From: Rossellomorea marisflavi
GTDB lineage: Bacteria; Bacillota; Bacilli; Bacillales; Bacillaceae_B
Assembly: GCF_009806575.1 (NCBI RefSeq)
Contig: NZ_CP047095.1
Location: 972,001-1,036,000 of the forward strand
DNA: 64,000 nucleotides
Reading direction: 5' to 3'
Part shown: positions 7,391-15,463 of the stretch, piece after piece
Layout of the letters: every line of letters starts with the position of its first letter
How positions within the stretch are numbered: the stretch's first letter is position 1
Notes under the pieces: generated by a model
Databases searched by the model: none
What the model was told of the DNA's origin: nothing
Seen by the model: only the letters and a program-made list of their open reading frames with translations
Made by a program: the position numbers and the translations under genes

Positions 7391-8796
7391 GGTTCCTGCC
7401 CCTTAAACTGAACCTGAATGTGAGGCTCATCCTGATCTTCATCGCCTGCCTGGCCGCGGCGACGGTCACGTTTTTCCTCACGGTGTTCTATTTCACCCCC
7501 CTTGAAGACTACAGGAAGCAGGAAAAGGTCAACAATCAGGTGGAGAAGGTGCTGGCCGACTGGAAGGCGTCATTGGAAGCGGGAAACGTGAGCTTGTCTG
7601 ATTCGAAGGGGATTGAAGAAGCGATCGGAACGGTGAAGGATCAGCGCGAAGAGTGGGGTTTCCTCGTCACCGATGCCGAGGGGGATGTGACGTACCGGAC
7701 GGGGAAGCTTTACAGTGAAGATCTGCCGAAGCTCCTTGAGCAGAAGCTTCGTAATGACTATTCCAGCGGGCGTGACGAGAAGCAGGCACCCTTCATTTCC
7801 ACGGTTATGTTCCAGGAAGGCTTGGGATACGTGGTCATTGAGGCCCCGTCAAGGCTCAAGGCAATCAATCCCACGACCTACAATCAACAGCTTTTACTCG
7901 CCTTTTCCCTGGCGGTCGTGGTGTTCCTTGTCCTGTTCGTGCTCTTCATGCGTCCGGTGACCCGTTACATCGAGCAGATCGAATCGGGCATCGGACGGAT
8001 CGTGGATCATGACTGGACGTATGAGATACCGGTGAAGGGGAAGGACGAACTGTCCTCCTTGGCTGCGAACATCAACTGGATGACGGATCAGCTCCGGCTC
8101 CGGTTCGAGCGGGAACGGGAGCTCGAGCAGTCGAAAAGTGAGCTCATCACGAATCTATCCCATGATCTCCGGACGCCGCTTACGTCGATCATCGGCTATC
8201 TGCAGCTGGCGAAAGACCAGAAGTCACCGGGGGATAAGGGGTATGTGGACACCACCTACCGCCTGTCCCTCAAGTTGAAGGGGCTCATGGACGAGCTGTT
8301 CGAGTATACGAAGCTCACCCATCATCAGGTTGAACTCCAGACCGATCGGGTCGATTTTGCCGCCTTGTTGCACCAGCTCGTCGGGGAGTACACCCCGATC
8401 CTTGAAGGGAAGGGGCTTCACGTGGAGATGGACGTCCCGGAAGAACCCGTCCTCGTCACCGTCGACATCGAGAAGATGATCCGCGTGTTTGATAACCTCC
8501 TTTCCAACGTAGAGAAGTACAGCCTGGAAGGGACGATCAATCTCAGGATGAGAGTGGAAGGGGACCAGGTGCTCACCAGTCTCTCGAATCCATCCGACCC
8601 TGTGGACCCAGAAGAACTGCACCGGCTCTTCGACCAGTTCTACCGCCTCGACGAAGCGCGCTCCACCATGATCGCCGGATCCGGCCTCGGCCTTGCGATT
8701 GCGAAGCGCATCGTCGAGCTTCATGACGGGGAGATTTGGGCAGAGAGTGGGGAAGGTGAGCTGACTGTGTGGGTGGCGCTGCCGGTTGAAGGATAG
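7387..8796 (+). CDS. sensor histidine kinase (VanS/OmpR-pair type)
   Basis: A 469-residue membrane kinase starting at an ATG that overlaps the regulator stop (ATGA). It has two membrane helices (residues about 12-35 and 176-196) flanking a 140-residue extracellular sensor domain, then a HAMP domain. The phosphoacceptor H259 is in SHDLRTPLTSIIGYLQL, the N box NLLSNVEKYS is near 368, and the G box GSGLGLAIAKRIVELHDG near 430. It autophosphorylates and passes phosphate to the adjacent regulator. The signal is unknown. A strong terminator follows. Confidence 0.9.
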   Translation: MRFLPLKLNLNVRLILIFIACLAAATVTFFLTVFYFTPLEDYRKQEKVNNQVEKVLADWKASLEAGNVSLSDSKGIEEAIGTVKDQREEWGFLVTDAEGDVTYRTGKLYSEDLPKLLEQKLRNDYSSGRDEKQAPFISTVMFQEGLGYVVIEAPSRLKAINPTTYNQQLLLAFSLAVVVFLVLFVLFMRPVTRYIEQIESGIGRIVDHDWTYEIPVKGKDELSSLAANINWMTDQLRLRFERERELEQSKSELITNLSHDLRTPLTSIIGYLQLAKDQKSPGDKGYVDTTYRLSLKLKGLMDELFEYTKLTHHQVELQTDRVDFAALLHQLVGEYTPILEGKGLHVEMDVPEEPVLVTVDIEKMIRVFDNLLSNVEKYSLEGTINLRMRVEGDQVLTSLSNPSDPVDPEELHRLFDQFYRLDEARSTMIAGSGLGLAIAKRIVELHDGEIWAESGEGELTVWVALPVEG

Positions 8797-8803
8797 AAAG
8801 AGT

Positions 8804-8840
8804 AAGGCGATGCTTCCGTGTGGGAGGCATCGCCTTTTTT
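8804..8840 (+). terminator. Rho-independent terminator after two-component pair
   Basis: AAGGCGATGC and GCATCGCCTT pair around a short loop; a T run follows. Confidence 0.9.
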
Positions 8841-8866
8841 GATTATTTAATTTGAGTCAAGCTTGC

Positions 8867-9373
8867 TCAGATCCCACGACAGTACCGGTTCGACACAAAC
8901 GGTTCATCCTCCCCATTCGAGTAGCTCTCCTGCTCATGCTGAAAGACAAAGCCCCGCGCTTCATAGAACGGGATCCCTTTTTGATTCCCTCTCGCCACCG
9001 ATACCCATTGTTCGGTGGCGCCTTTTTCGCGCTGGATTCGGGTAAGGGCTTCAAGGAGGAGCGTGCCGATTCCTTCTCCCCGCCGGTCCGGGTCAAGATA
9101 AAGGACGAACACTTCGCCCTGATATGCGCCGGTCATGCCGCCGCCGATTGCGCCGAGGACGGTGCCATCCTCGAGGGCCACATACCATCCGTCCCAGCCG
9201 TCACCTCCATCGGTGATTTCACTGCTGATCCGGTCGGGATGATAAAATTCTTCGATGATCCGTTCGATATACGATTCAGGATGGCTTTCCCCGTATGTCG
9301 CACGGTAGCCGCGGGAACATACATCGGAAATCCCCTCTACGTGTTGAAGGGTCGCTCTTTCTATTTGTATCAT
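8867..9373 (-). CDS. GNAT family N-acetyltransferase
   Basis: A 168-residue protein of the RimI/YitH-like GNAT type. The acetyl-CoA loop is RRGEGIG in LYLDPDRRGEGIGTLLLE, and the C-terminal motif is NQKGIPFYEARGFVFQHEQE. Substrate unknown. GAGGG lies about 7 bases before the ATG on the minus strand. It lies 31 bases downstream of the TrmB-like regulator on the same strand and may be read through from it. Confidence 0.85.
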   Translation of the reverse strand: MIQIERATLQHVEGISDVCSRGYRATYGESHPESYIERIIEEFYHPDRISSEITDGGDGWDGWYVALEDGTVLGAIGGGMTGAYQGEVFVLYLDPDRRGEGIGTLLLEALTRIQREKGATEQWVSVARGNQKGIPFYEARGFVFQHEQESYSNGEDEPFVSNRYCRGI

Positions 9374-9404
9374 CTCTTACCCTCTATTCGTGTATGGAAT
9401 GATC

Positions 9405-10232
9405 TCACTTTAAATAATGCTTCTTAAAATCAGGATGGATCGAAAATTTCCGTCTGAGATTCACGAGGTTCTTTCCAAACGTTTTCTCCAGCTCATTCCG
9501 ATGTTCCTTCATGATTTCCATGAGATAGAGGTCGTGGATCATGACTTCCGTGATGGGCATGACCAATCCGACGTGTCTTGTCCAGGCTGCGCGGCTGTCG
9601 GTTCCTAGGGAGACGATGCCTGCCACCACTTCCACGTCGTCGGCGCTGATGACGATCCAGTTGCCGCCGTACTCCTCCTTGATGGCAGAGCCCATGTAGT
9701 GAAGGTGGACGTGGGCAAAGTCGGAGGAGATGTCACCATAGGCGATGATGGTCACATTGACCCCGCGAAGGGTTGCTTGTCTCAGCTCCTCTTCCACTTC
9801 CTCATATTCCTCTTCCATGACTTCAAGAAGAATCCTCGTTTGTGCGGTGGCGATGCAGTTCTTCACCTTGTCGATGATTTCATTCCGGCCTGTGATGTTC
9901 CAGATGTTTTCACGATCATGGGAAGACTGTTCAAACTCTGCGAGTGATTTCTCAGCCAGTTTGAAGTGGTCATTCGCTTCCCTGCGCCGATTCTTGATGA
10001 GCTCTTTGGCCGGGATCGGAGTGTACTGAGGGGTGGTGCCCGGACTGACGAGGATATCTCCCCTTCCAGCGAGGTGATCCAAGGTCTCATAGATCCTTGA
10101 TCGAGGTACGCCGGATTTTTTCGCTACGGCATAGCCCGTGAGAGGGGATTCTTCCAGGAGGGCCAGGTAGGCTTTGGCTTCGTATTCGGTGAAATGCAGC
10201 TTGGTCAGTGTCTTTAAAAGGGTTTCGCTCAT
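9405..10232 (-). CDS. TrmB family transcriptional regulator
   Basis: A 275-residue protein. Residues 10-65 form a winged helix (LHFTEYEAKAYLALLEE, then SGVPRSRIYETLDHLAGRG), the TrmB-type N-terminal DNA-binding domain; a coiled-coil linker near residues 80-105 and a C-terminal phospholipase-D-like ligand domain follow. TrmB regulators in archaea and Bacillus bind sugars or other small ligands. It is divergent from the lysE-family exporter across 127 bases holding a 24-base palindrome, so it very likely controls that gene and perhaps itself. Confidence 0.85.
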   Translation of the reverse strand: MSETLLKTLTKLHFTEYEAKAYLALLEESPLTGYAVAKKSGVPRSRIYETLDHLAGRGDILVSPGTTPQYTPIPAKELIKNRRREANDHFKLAEKSLAEFEQSSHDRENIWNITGRNEIIDKVKNCIATAQTRILLEVMEEEYEEVEEELRQATLRGVNVTIIAYGDISSDFAHVHLHYMGSAIKEEYGGNWIVISADDVEVVAGIVSLGTDSRAAWTRHVGLVMPITEVMIHDLYLMEIMKEHRNELEKTFGKNLVNLRRKFSIHPDFKKHYLK

Positions 10233-10280
10233 AGATCCTCCGTGTGCGTGGGTTTATTTCTGTTAGTGTATCAAAATAGA

Positions 10281-10337
10281 TTGATTATTTCTAATCGATT
10301 CTGGTATTCTTTTTAGTAGTTACTGTAGTAACCACTA
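10281..10337 (+). promoter_or_regulatory. lysE promoter and palindromic operator
   Basis: TTGATT at 10281-10286 and TATTCT at 10305-10310 with an 18-base spacer form a SigA-like promoter. Just downstream, at 10314-10337, lies a palindrome with arms TAGTAGTTAC and GTAACCACTA (one mismatch) around TGTA. Its place at the transcript start suits a repressor such as the divergent TrmB protein. Confidence 0.55.
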
Positions 10338-10359
10338 TTGTCATGTTAGGAGAGGACAC

Positions 10360-10983
10360 ATGGACAACTTGCTTGCTTACATACCTGTCGCTACGCTTAT
10401 GGTCGTCATTCCCGGCGCAGACACCATGCTTCTCATGAAGAATACCTTGAGTTACGGACCGAAAGCGGGACGCTTTACGGTTCTCGGCATGCTCTCTGGC
10501 CTTTCGTTCTGGACGGGCATTGCCATTTTAGGATTATCCGTCGTGATTGCCAAATCCGTGGTCTTGTTTACCACGATTAAATACCTCGGTGCCGCTTACT
10601 TGATCTATCTTGGGATCAAGAGCCTGATCACGAAACAGACCCTTGCCGTGGATCAAATGGAATCCTCCGCGGACGTACCCATTGACCGCGGCTATCATAA
10701 AAAGTCGTTCATGCAGGCTATGCTCAGCAATGTGCTGAATCCAAAGACCGTCATCGTGTATATCACCATCATGCCGCAGTTCATCAACCTGAACGGTCAT
10801 GTCAACCAGCAGTTGATCATCCTGGCCTCGATCCTGACAGGACTGGCAGCCGCCTGGTTCCTGATCCTGGTGTATGTAGTGGACTATGCGAAGAAGTGGT
10901 TGAATGAAAAAAAACACCAACAAATGTTCCAACGAGTAGCGGGGATTCTCCTCGTCGGATTCGGAATCAAAACCGGTATATGA
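10360..10983 (+). CDS. LysE family translocator (amino acid/metabolite exporter)
   Basis: A 207-residue protein with six hydrophobic segments and the LysE/RhtB N-terminal signature IPGADTMLLMKNTLSYGPKAG plus NPKTVIVYITIMPQFIN after the central loop. This family exports amino acids or related metabolites with the proton gradient. AGGAGAGG lies 7 bases before the ATG. It is divergent from the TrmB-like regulator and ends in a bidirectional terminator shared with the VOC gene. Confidence 0.88.
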   Translation: MDNLLAYIPVATLMVVIPGADTMLLMKNTLSYGPKAGRFTVLGMLSGLSFWTGIAILGLSVVIAKSVVLFTTIKYLGAAYLIYLGIKSLITKQTLAVDQMESSADVPIDRGYHKKSFMQAMLSNVLNPKTVIVYITIMPQFINLNGHVNQQLIILASILTGLAAAWFLILVYVVDYAKKWLNEKKHQQMFQRVAGILLVGFGIKTGI

Positions 10984-10988
10984 AAGAA

Positions 10989-11024
10989 GAGAGCTACCCA
11001 GCGTGTTGTGTGGGTAGCTCTTTT
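10989..11024. terminator. bidirectional terminator between lysE and VOC genes
   Basis: AAGAGAGCTACCCA pairs with TGGGTAGCTCTTTT; the A and T tracts serve both strands for two convergent genes. Confidence 0.85.
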
Positions 11025-11028
11025 GCCG

Positions 11029-11442
11029 TTATTCCTTATGGGCAAGGTGCCGGAATGACGGACTAAGCTCGCTCCATACATCGAACGCATTGCCGTCCGG
11101 ATCGTAGAAAACGAAGTTCCGCCCTGCATGGCCGCGGTCTTCGATGGCCCCGACCTCCATCCCGAGGGAGATGAAATCCCCGTGCAGGGCTTCGAGTTCC
11201 ACCAATCCGTCCACCTCGAATGTGACGGAAAAGCGCTCATTTCCGCGGTGATCCGTGAAGTTCGCGCTCTCGCCTTCACCGGATTTCACGAGGAAGACGC
11301 TTTGGTTGGCGAGGTCCAGGATGGCTTTGTCCTCGTCCTGATAATTCAGTTTTGCGCTAAGATGGCGGACGTACCATTCCACAGAGAGTTTAATATCTGT
11401 AACAGGTAGATAGATGGTGCTGATGCGGATCAGTTTATTCAT
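11029..11442 (-). CDS. VOC family protein (glyoxalase/dioxygenase fold)
   Basis: A 137-residue vicinal-oxygen-chelate protein made of two beta-alpha-beta-beta-beta units. STIYLPVTDIKLSVEWYVRH opens the first and GNFVFYDPDGN-type residues (RNFVFYDPDGNAFDVW) close the second; the terminal E of the metal site appears replaced or shifted. Activities in the family include glyoxalase, ring-cleavage and antibiotic binding, so none is assigned. GGGAGGG lies 7 bases before the ATG. Stands alone, convergent with lysE. Confidence 0.8.
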   Translation of the reverse strand: MNKLIRISTIYLPVTDIKLSVEWYVRHLSAKLNYQDEDKAILDLANQSVFLVKSGEGESANFTDHRGNERFSVTFEVDGLVELEALHGDFISLGMEVGAIEDRGHAGRNFVFYDPDGNAFDVWSELSPSFRHLAHKE

Positions 11443-11570
11443 GGAACATCCCTCCCATGCTAGTATTCTTCTGTCTGGTGCATGTAAAATCCTTTATCAT
11501 CCAAAAATGAGAATACTAGGTGGCGGAGAAATAGTATACTTGAAACTAGACAGGGATTGGGGGGGAAAGG

Positions 11571-12377
11571 ATGAAACGGATCATCATAGGGCTTCTCGGG
11601 GGATTGGTCTTTTTGGCTTCATCCGTCACAATCGGCTTGATCGTAAGGGAATATATAAGCGATGAAAGAAGTAAGGCTCGCTACATAATCGAACCGCTGA
11701 CGTTTGATGAGAGGGAAGGAAATACATCGATTGAACGATTGTACGAGGTGGTGGACTCGCCACCGTATCGCCAAATTCCCGGCGTGACCGTTACCCACGT
11801 CTTCTCTACAGGGGAAGGGGATGAAGTCCGCACGGCTACCTACTCCGATTATGTGTCGGCCATGAACGATGGAGGCACGACGGGTTATGAACGGATCTAC
11901 GCAGTGGATGGCAATACAGTCTCTCTTAAGGAAGAATTCGACCGTGATCAGGTGATCCTGTCGGTGAATGGGGAGTTCGTCAGTTCGTTTCCAAAACTAA
12001 TCAACCTAGAGGATTCAGTCGATATGCGCTACGGAAACGTGGGACTGGTCCGAAAGACGGACCGGGACAGTGGAACGAGTGAAACAATCATGGTGGGGCA
12101 GCGGGGACCCGAGGCATGGGAAGTATTCACCATTGATCTGGAAGGGACCGTCAAGCGGGAGAGCATCCCGTCCATAAAAGAATTGCGTCGTGATCCCGAC
12201 ATGGTCCGCACCATCAATCATTCCGGTGCCCACCGTGAATCAATCGGATACCACTCTCAGCTGACCCAGGGGCTTCAGGCATTCAGCTTTCCGGTGTTCT
12301 TCCCGTTAGTGACGTGTGTGTTGTCGGGCGGAATGGTGTATAGGTTGGTTAGGAAAAGGGCAGTGTGGACCAGTTAG
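11571..12377 (+). CDS. two-span membrane protein with large extracellular domain, unknown
   Basis: A 268-residue protein with an N-terminal membrane helix (IIIGLLGGLVFLASSVTIGLI) and a second near residues 238-258 (FSFPVFFPLVTCVLSGGMVY) followed by a basic tail. The 200 residues between them are polar with several predicted beta strands and should lie outside the cell. ATG is preceded by GGGGGGAAAGG. It is followed by another small membrane protein and may be cotranscribed with it. I do not recognise the family. Confidence 0.65.
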   Translation: MKRIIIGLLGGLVFLASSVTIGLIVREYISDERSKARYIIEPLTFDEREGNTSIERLYEVVDSPPYRQIPGVTVTHVFSTGEGDEVRTATYSDYVSAMNDGGTTGYERIYAVDGNTVSLKEEFDRDQVILSVNGEFVSSFPKLINLEDSVDMRYGNVGLVRKTDRDSGTSETIMVGQRGPEAWEVFTIDLEGTVKRESIPSIKELRRDPDMVRTINHSGAHRESIGYHSQLTQGLQAFSFPVFFPLVTCVLSGGMVYRLVRKRAVWTS

Positions 12378-12418
12378 TGCTTCGCTTTAAGTTCATTGCG
12401 ATTGTGGGGGAAATATGA

Positions 12419-12697
12419 TTGGAAAAGATACTTGCAGTAGTTGTCATAGTCCTATTACTTTATGTTGCCGGGAACGCATTTTATATCGTCTTCAAGACGT
12501 ATCAAGAGGATGATGAATTTCATCACCCCACGTTGGAAATCCTTCCTGTTCATTGGATCATGGATTTTCTATTGTTCATCTCAAGAAAGCTCGCACCTGC
12601 TCCATACTTTGTCGCCCTTTTCAAAACGCTCTCGTTCCTATATGGTCTGCTTATGGTGGGGGTTATCATTCTTATTTTGCTTGTTTTCTTTTTTTAG
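12419..12697 (+). CDS. small membrane protein, unknown
   Basis: A 92-residue protein starting at TTG 12419 with GGGGGA 7 bases upstream. Helices at residues 4-25 (ILAVVVIVLLLYVAGNAFYIVF) and 72-92 (FLYGLLMVGVIILILLVFFF) with a weakly hydrophobic middle part. It precedes the permease pair by about 55 bases without a clear terminator between, so it may be in that operon. Not recognised. Confidence 0.6.
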   Translation: MEKILAVVVIVLLLYVAGNAFYIVFKTYQEDDEFHHPTLEILPVHWIMDFLLFISRKLAPAPYFVALFKTLSFLYGLLMVGVIILILLVFFF

Positions 12698-12751
12698 TAC
12701 AATCATTTATGGTATTTTATGTTAAAATAAGAAGAAAAAGGGGGTATCTGC

Positions 12752-13609
12752 ATCCGATTCCTCACCAAAACAGCCATCATTCTTATTTCCATCATCCTTC
12801 TCGGCGCCTTCATCACGCTCTTCCAGGGAGGCATCGATCTCAGTCTCTCCACCTATTGGAGCAGCCTCAAAGGGTTGGTCGTTTCACTGGTTCAACCAGG
12901 TTCCATCACGTATTCCACGGGTGACTACAATACAGGCAGCCAATACCCGTTGTTTCCATACGTCTTTGAGTTCTACGGCTATTCGCTCTCCGTCCTTTTC
13001 TTGGGCTTCATCCTGGCCCTTATCATCGCGGTCACCCTCATCATGATCACCTTCCAACTATCGGTGAAAAAACGCACGGCACTCATGAAGCTGTCCACCA
13101 TCCTGGAGGCGGTGCCAGACCTGTTCGTCATCGCCATGGCGCAGCTGTTCATCATTTTCCTATTCAAGCAGACGGGGATTCTGTTCTTTGATGTGGTCGG
13201 CGCCTATGAACGGCCGTTTGTACTGCCTCTCATCACCTATACCATCCTTCCGACCGTCTTCCTGTACCGGACGCTGACGCTCCTATTCGATGAAGAGCTG
13301 CGGAAGCCCTACGTGGAGCTTGCGAGGGGGAAGGGGCTGACGGATTTTCGTGTGCTATTCGTCCATGTGTTCCGCAATGGGCTGATGGGTCTCCTCCATC
13401 ATTCCAAGATGATCTTGGCCTTCATGCTCTCAAACCTCATCATGCTGGAGATCATCTTCAATACGAGGGGCATCACCTGGTTCGTCTATCATCATCCGAC
13501 CCCGGAAATCGCCACCGTGAGCATCCTGCTCCTCGCCGTTCCGATCCTTCTCTTTGAGCAGGGGATGAATAAGCTGAAATCAAGCATCGTCGGAGGTGAA
13601 GAGGGGTGA
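12752..13609 (+). CDS. ABC transporter permease, OppB-like, apparent ATC start
   Basis: About 285 residues. The frame is open from a TAA at 12728, but holds no ATG, GTG or TTG until 12875, which would cut off a clear first membrane helix (RFLTKTAIILISIILLGAF). AAAAAGGGGG ends at 12744, placing an ATC at 12752 at ideal spacing. The permease signature is YVELARGKGLTDFRVLFVHV, an EAA loop that contacts the ATPase. It is paired with the next gene (stop overlaps GTG), and resembles the OppB half of oligopeptide-type importers. No ATPase or binding protein is nearby. Confidence 0.75.
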   Translation: MRFLTKTAIILISIILLGAFITLFQGGIDLSLSTYWSSLKGLVVSLVQPGSITYSTGDYNTGSQYPLFPYVFEFYGYSLSVLFLGFILALIIAVTLIMITFQLSVKKRTALMKLSTILEAVPDLFVIAMAQLFIIFLFKQTGILFFDVVGAYERPFVLPLITYTILPTVFLYRTLTLLFDEELRKPYVELARGKGLTDFRVLFVHVFRNGLMGLLHHSKMILAFMLSNLIMLEIIFNTRGITWFVYHHPTPEIATVSILLLAVPILLFEQGMNKLKSSIVGGEEG

Positions 13610-14568
13610 AGGCATTCAAGAATCTCTCGTTTGTGATCGGCTTTTCGTTCATTGCCCTCATACTTGGAGGGAGCCTCGTTTACGGGTGGGTGTGCGGTGA
13701 TGCCATCCCTGTCGTTCCGTTGAAGTCCGGAGAGGAAGGGGCGATGAAACCACCCTATGGACCGATGGACCACCTCCCGTTCGGCACCAACGCCCTGGGG
13801 CAAAGCATGTTCCTCGTGATGGTGGTCGGGGCGAAATTCACCCTGGGGATCGCCTTCCTGGTGGCGTTTCTGCGCTTTGTCCTGTCTGCCTTCATCGGGA
13901 CCGTGATGACCCTGTACGTTCCGAAGTTCACCGCGTGGATCCGTCCGTTCCTGCAAACCTTCTATTATTATCCGATCACACTCCTTGCCTTCATGATGCT
14001 GTATTGGGTGCTGTTTGAGGACGGACTCATGGGGGGAGAGTTCAGCTACTCCTTCAGCGCACGGGTGCTGATCGAACTCGCCGTCCTCACCCTGGCAGCC
14101 GTCCCGATTTCCACCCTCATCGTGTCCAATGAAGTGAAGGACATCATGAAGCAGGAGTTCATGGAAAGCGTCCAGGTTCTCGGCGGGAATCGGCGCCACA
14201 TCCTCCGGAAGCATCTTCTTCCGTTCCTGAAGCCGCGGTTCATCGTCCTCTTTTTGAGGGAAGCGATCCAAGTGCTGATCCTCCTTTCCCACCTCGGTAT
14301 CCTCGGCATCTTCTTTGGAGGAGGGGCATTGATGGAAGATCTATTCGGGAACTCTGCCATGGCCTCCCTCTCAAACGAATGGTCGGGCCTCATCGGAAGA
14401 GATTTTAGGTATCTATTTACTACCTATACGTGGATTCCTTTCGTACCGATCCTTTTTTTGACGCTCGCCATCATCGCCCTCAAGCTCATGGTGGAAGGAT
14501 ATCAGGAGGCGTATGGGGAGTGGGAGAGAAAAGGAAAGACGTGCCCGTTGCAGAAGATACCCGCTTGA
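13606..14568 (+). CDS. ABC transporter permease, OppC-like
   Basis: A 320-residue permease with six predicted helices, starting at a GTG that overlaps the stop of the previous gene. LPFGTNALGQSMF near residue 60 is the OppC/DppC-type segment (usually GTDxLGRDxxSR), and KQEFMESVQVLGGNRRHILRKHLLP is the EAA loop. It should form a heterodimer with the OppB-like subunit. The ATPases and the solute-binding protein expected for an importer are absent from the operon, so it either borrows them or has another role. Confidence 0.8.
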   Translation: MKAFKNLSFVIGFSFIALILGGSLVYGWVCGDAIPVVPLKSGEEGAMKPPYGPMDHLPFGTNALGQSMFLVMVVGAKFTLGIAFLVAFLRFVLSAFIGTVMTLYVPKFTAWIRPFLQTFYYYPITLLAFMMLYWVLFEDGLMGGEFSYSFSARVLIELAVLTLAAVPISTLIVSNEVKDIMKQEFMESVQVLGGNRRHILRKHLLPFLKPRFIVLFLREAIQVLILLSHLGILGIFFGGGALMEDLFGNSAMASLSNEWSGLIGRDFRYLFTTYTWIPFVPILFLTLAIIALKLMVEGYQEAYGEWERKGKTCPLQKIPA

Positions 14569-14626
14569 ACGGAAAAGAAGATTTTGAACGGATAGATCGA
14601 AAAATTGGTTAAAGGGGGAAATATGT

Positions 14627-14971
14627 ATGAAAAAATGTTCATTCCTGATCGTCGGTGTCATCCTGTTCCTGATGGGGTGCGGAAACAATGGAGACGAGAC
14701 CATCGACAGTACGGACGCTGAATTCATTGCCATCGTCCAACTGGAGCAGGACCTTCACATCTATAATGAAACCGCCAGTGAGCCGATCAACATCAACGAC
14801 CTCCAACTCCTCTCGAACGACACCGTCTTCAGCAGCTCCTCGAAAGCATGGGAAGTGTCGTTCAACTACAAAGACGGCCTCACCAATAAGACCGTCGCCA
14901 CCAACGCCGTGGCCCAGTACAGTGTGGACCCGTCCGGGAAGATTACGGCGACGACGCATTCGTTTGAGTAG
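14627..14971 (+). CDS. small lipoprotein, unknown
   Basis: A 114-residue protein with an N-terminal signal ending in the lipobox LMGC (cysteine at residue 18), then an acidic linker and about 80 residues predicted to be beta-rich. It would be anchored by lipid on the outer face of the membrane. GGGGGAA lies about 6 bases upstream of the ATG. It follows the permease pair by 58 bases; a link with that transporter is possible but it is too small for a solute-binding protein. Confidence 0.7.
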   Translation: MKKCSFLIVGVILFLMGCGNNGDETIDSTDAEFIAIVQLEQDLHIYNETASEPININDLQLLSNDTVFSSSSKAWEVSFNYKDGLTNKTVATNAVAQYSVDPSGKITATTHSFE

Positions 14972-15030
14972 GGAAAGGACAGCCGGAGATGTCACGCGGA
15001 GGCCATCGGTTAGCCTAGGGAGTGTTTAAA

Positions 15031-15342
15031 TTGAAAAGGAATAATCTGAAGATGTTCACTCAAATCTCATCCTATATTGCACTAGCTATGGTGATTGTTT
15101 TGCCACTGTTCCTCATTCCGACCATTTCCGGCAATCATGTCGTTCCCATTATACGACCGTTATTACTCCTTACCTTCCTTCTTTCCGTGTTCGGCATACC
15201 ATTGAGTATCGTCTCCATGTTCAGTAAAGAAAATCTAGCAAAAAGAATGATTGTTTTAATGATCAATGGATCGCCGCTCGGTATTCTTGTTTACGGTTTG
15301 ATGATGGAATTCATCGATGAGTTTCTTCGAACGGCACCTTGA
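15031..15342 (+). CDS. three-span membrane protein, unknown
   Basis: About 103 residues from a TTG at 15031, which has AGGGAG at the right distance; the GTG at 15022 overlaps that site. Three hydrophobic segments (SYIALAMVIVLPLFLIPTI, IIRPLLLLTFLLSVFGI and IVLMINGSPLGILVYGL) make up most of it. A strong terminator follows at once. Not recognised. Confidence 0.6.
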   Translation: MKRNNLKMFTQISSYIALAMVIVLPLFLIPTISGNHVVPIIRPLLLLTFLLSVFGIPLSIVSMFSKENLAKRMIVLMINGSPLGILVYGLMMEFIDEFLRTAP

Positions 15343-15345
15343 TTT

Positions 15346-15387
15346 AAAGAATAGCTCCATTCATATGAATGGAGCTATTCTTTTTTT
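15346..15387 (+). terminator. Rho-independent terminator
   Basis: AAAGAATAGCTCCATTC pairs perfectly with GAATGGAGCTATTCTTT around an ATAT loop, with seven T after it. Confidence 0.95.
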
Positions 15388-15463
15388 GATATGCTTTTAC
15401 TCAACTGCAATTTCAAGTTTTGCAATAGGGAACGGAACCTTTTACGGGGATTGGCTGTCTTTT

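Noticed and set aside
8852-9427. 191-codon plus-strand frame opposite the acetyltransferase
   Set aside because: The minus-strand frame has the GNAT motifs and a ribosome site; this one is its shadow.
12875-13609. Permease gene starting at TTG 12875
   Set aside because: This start would remove the first membrane helix and has no ribosome site, whereas a strong one sits at 12740.
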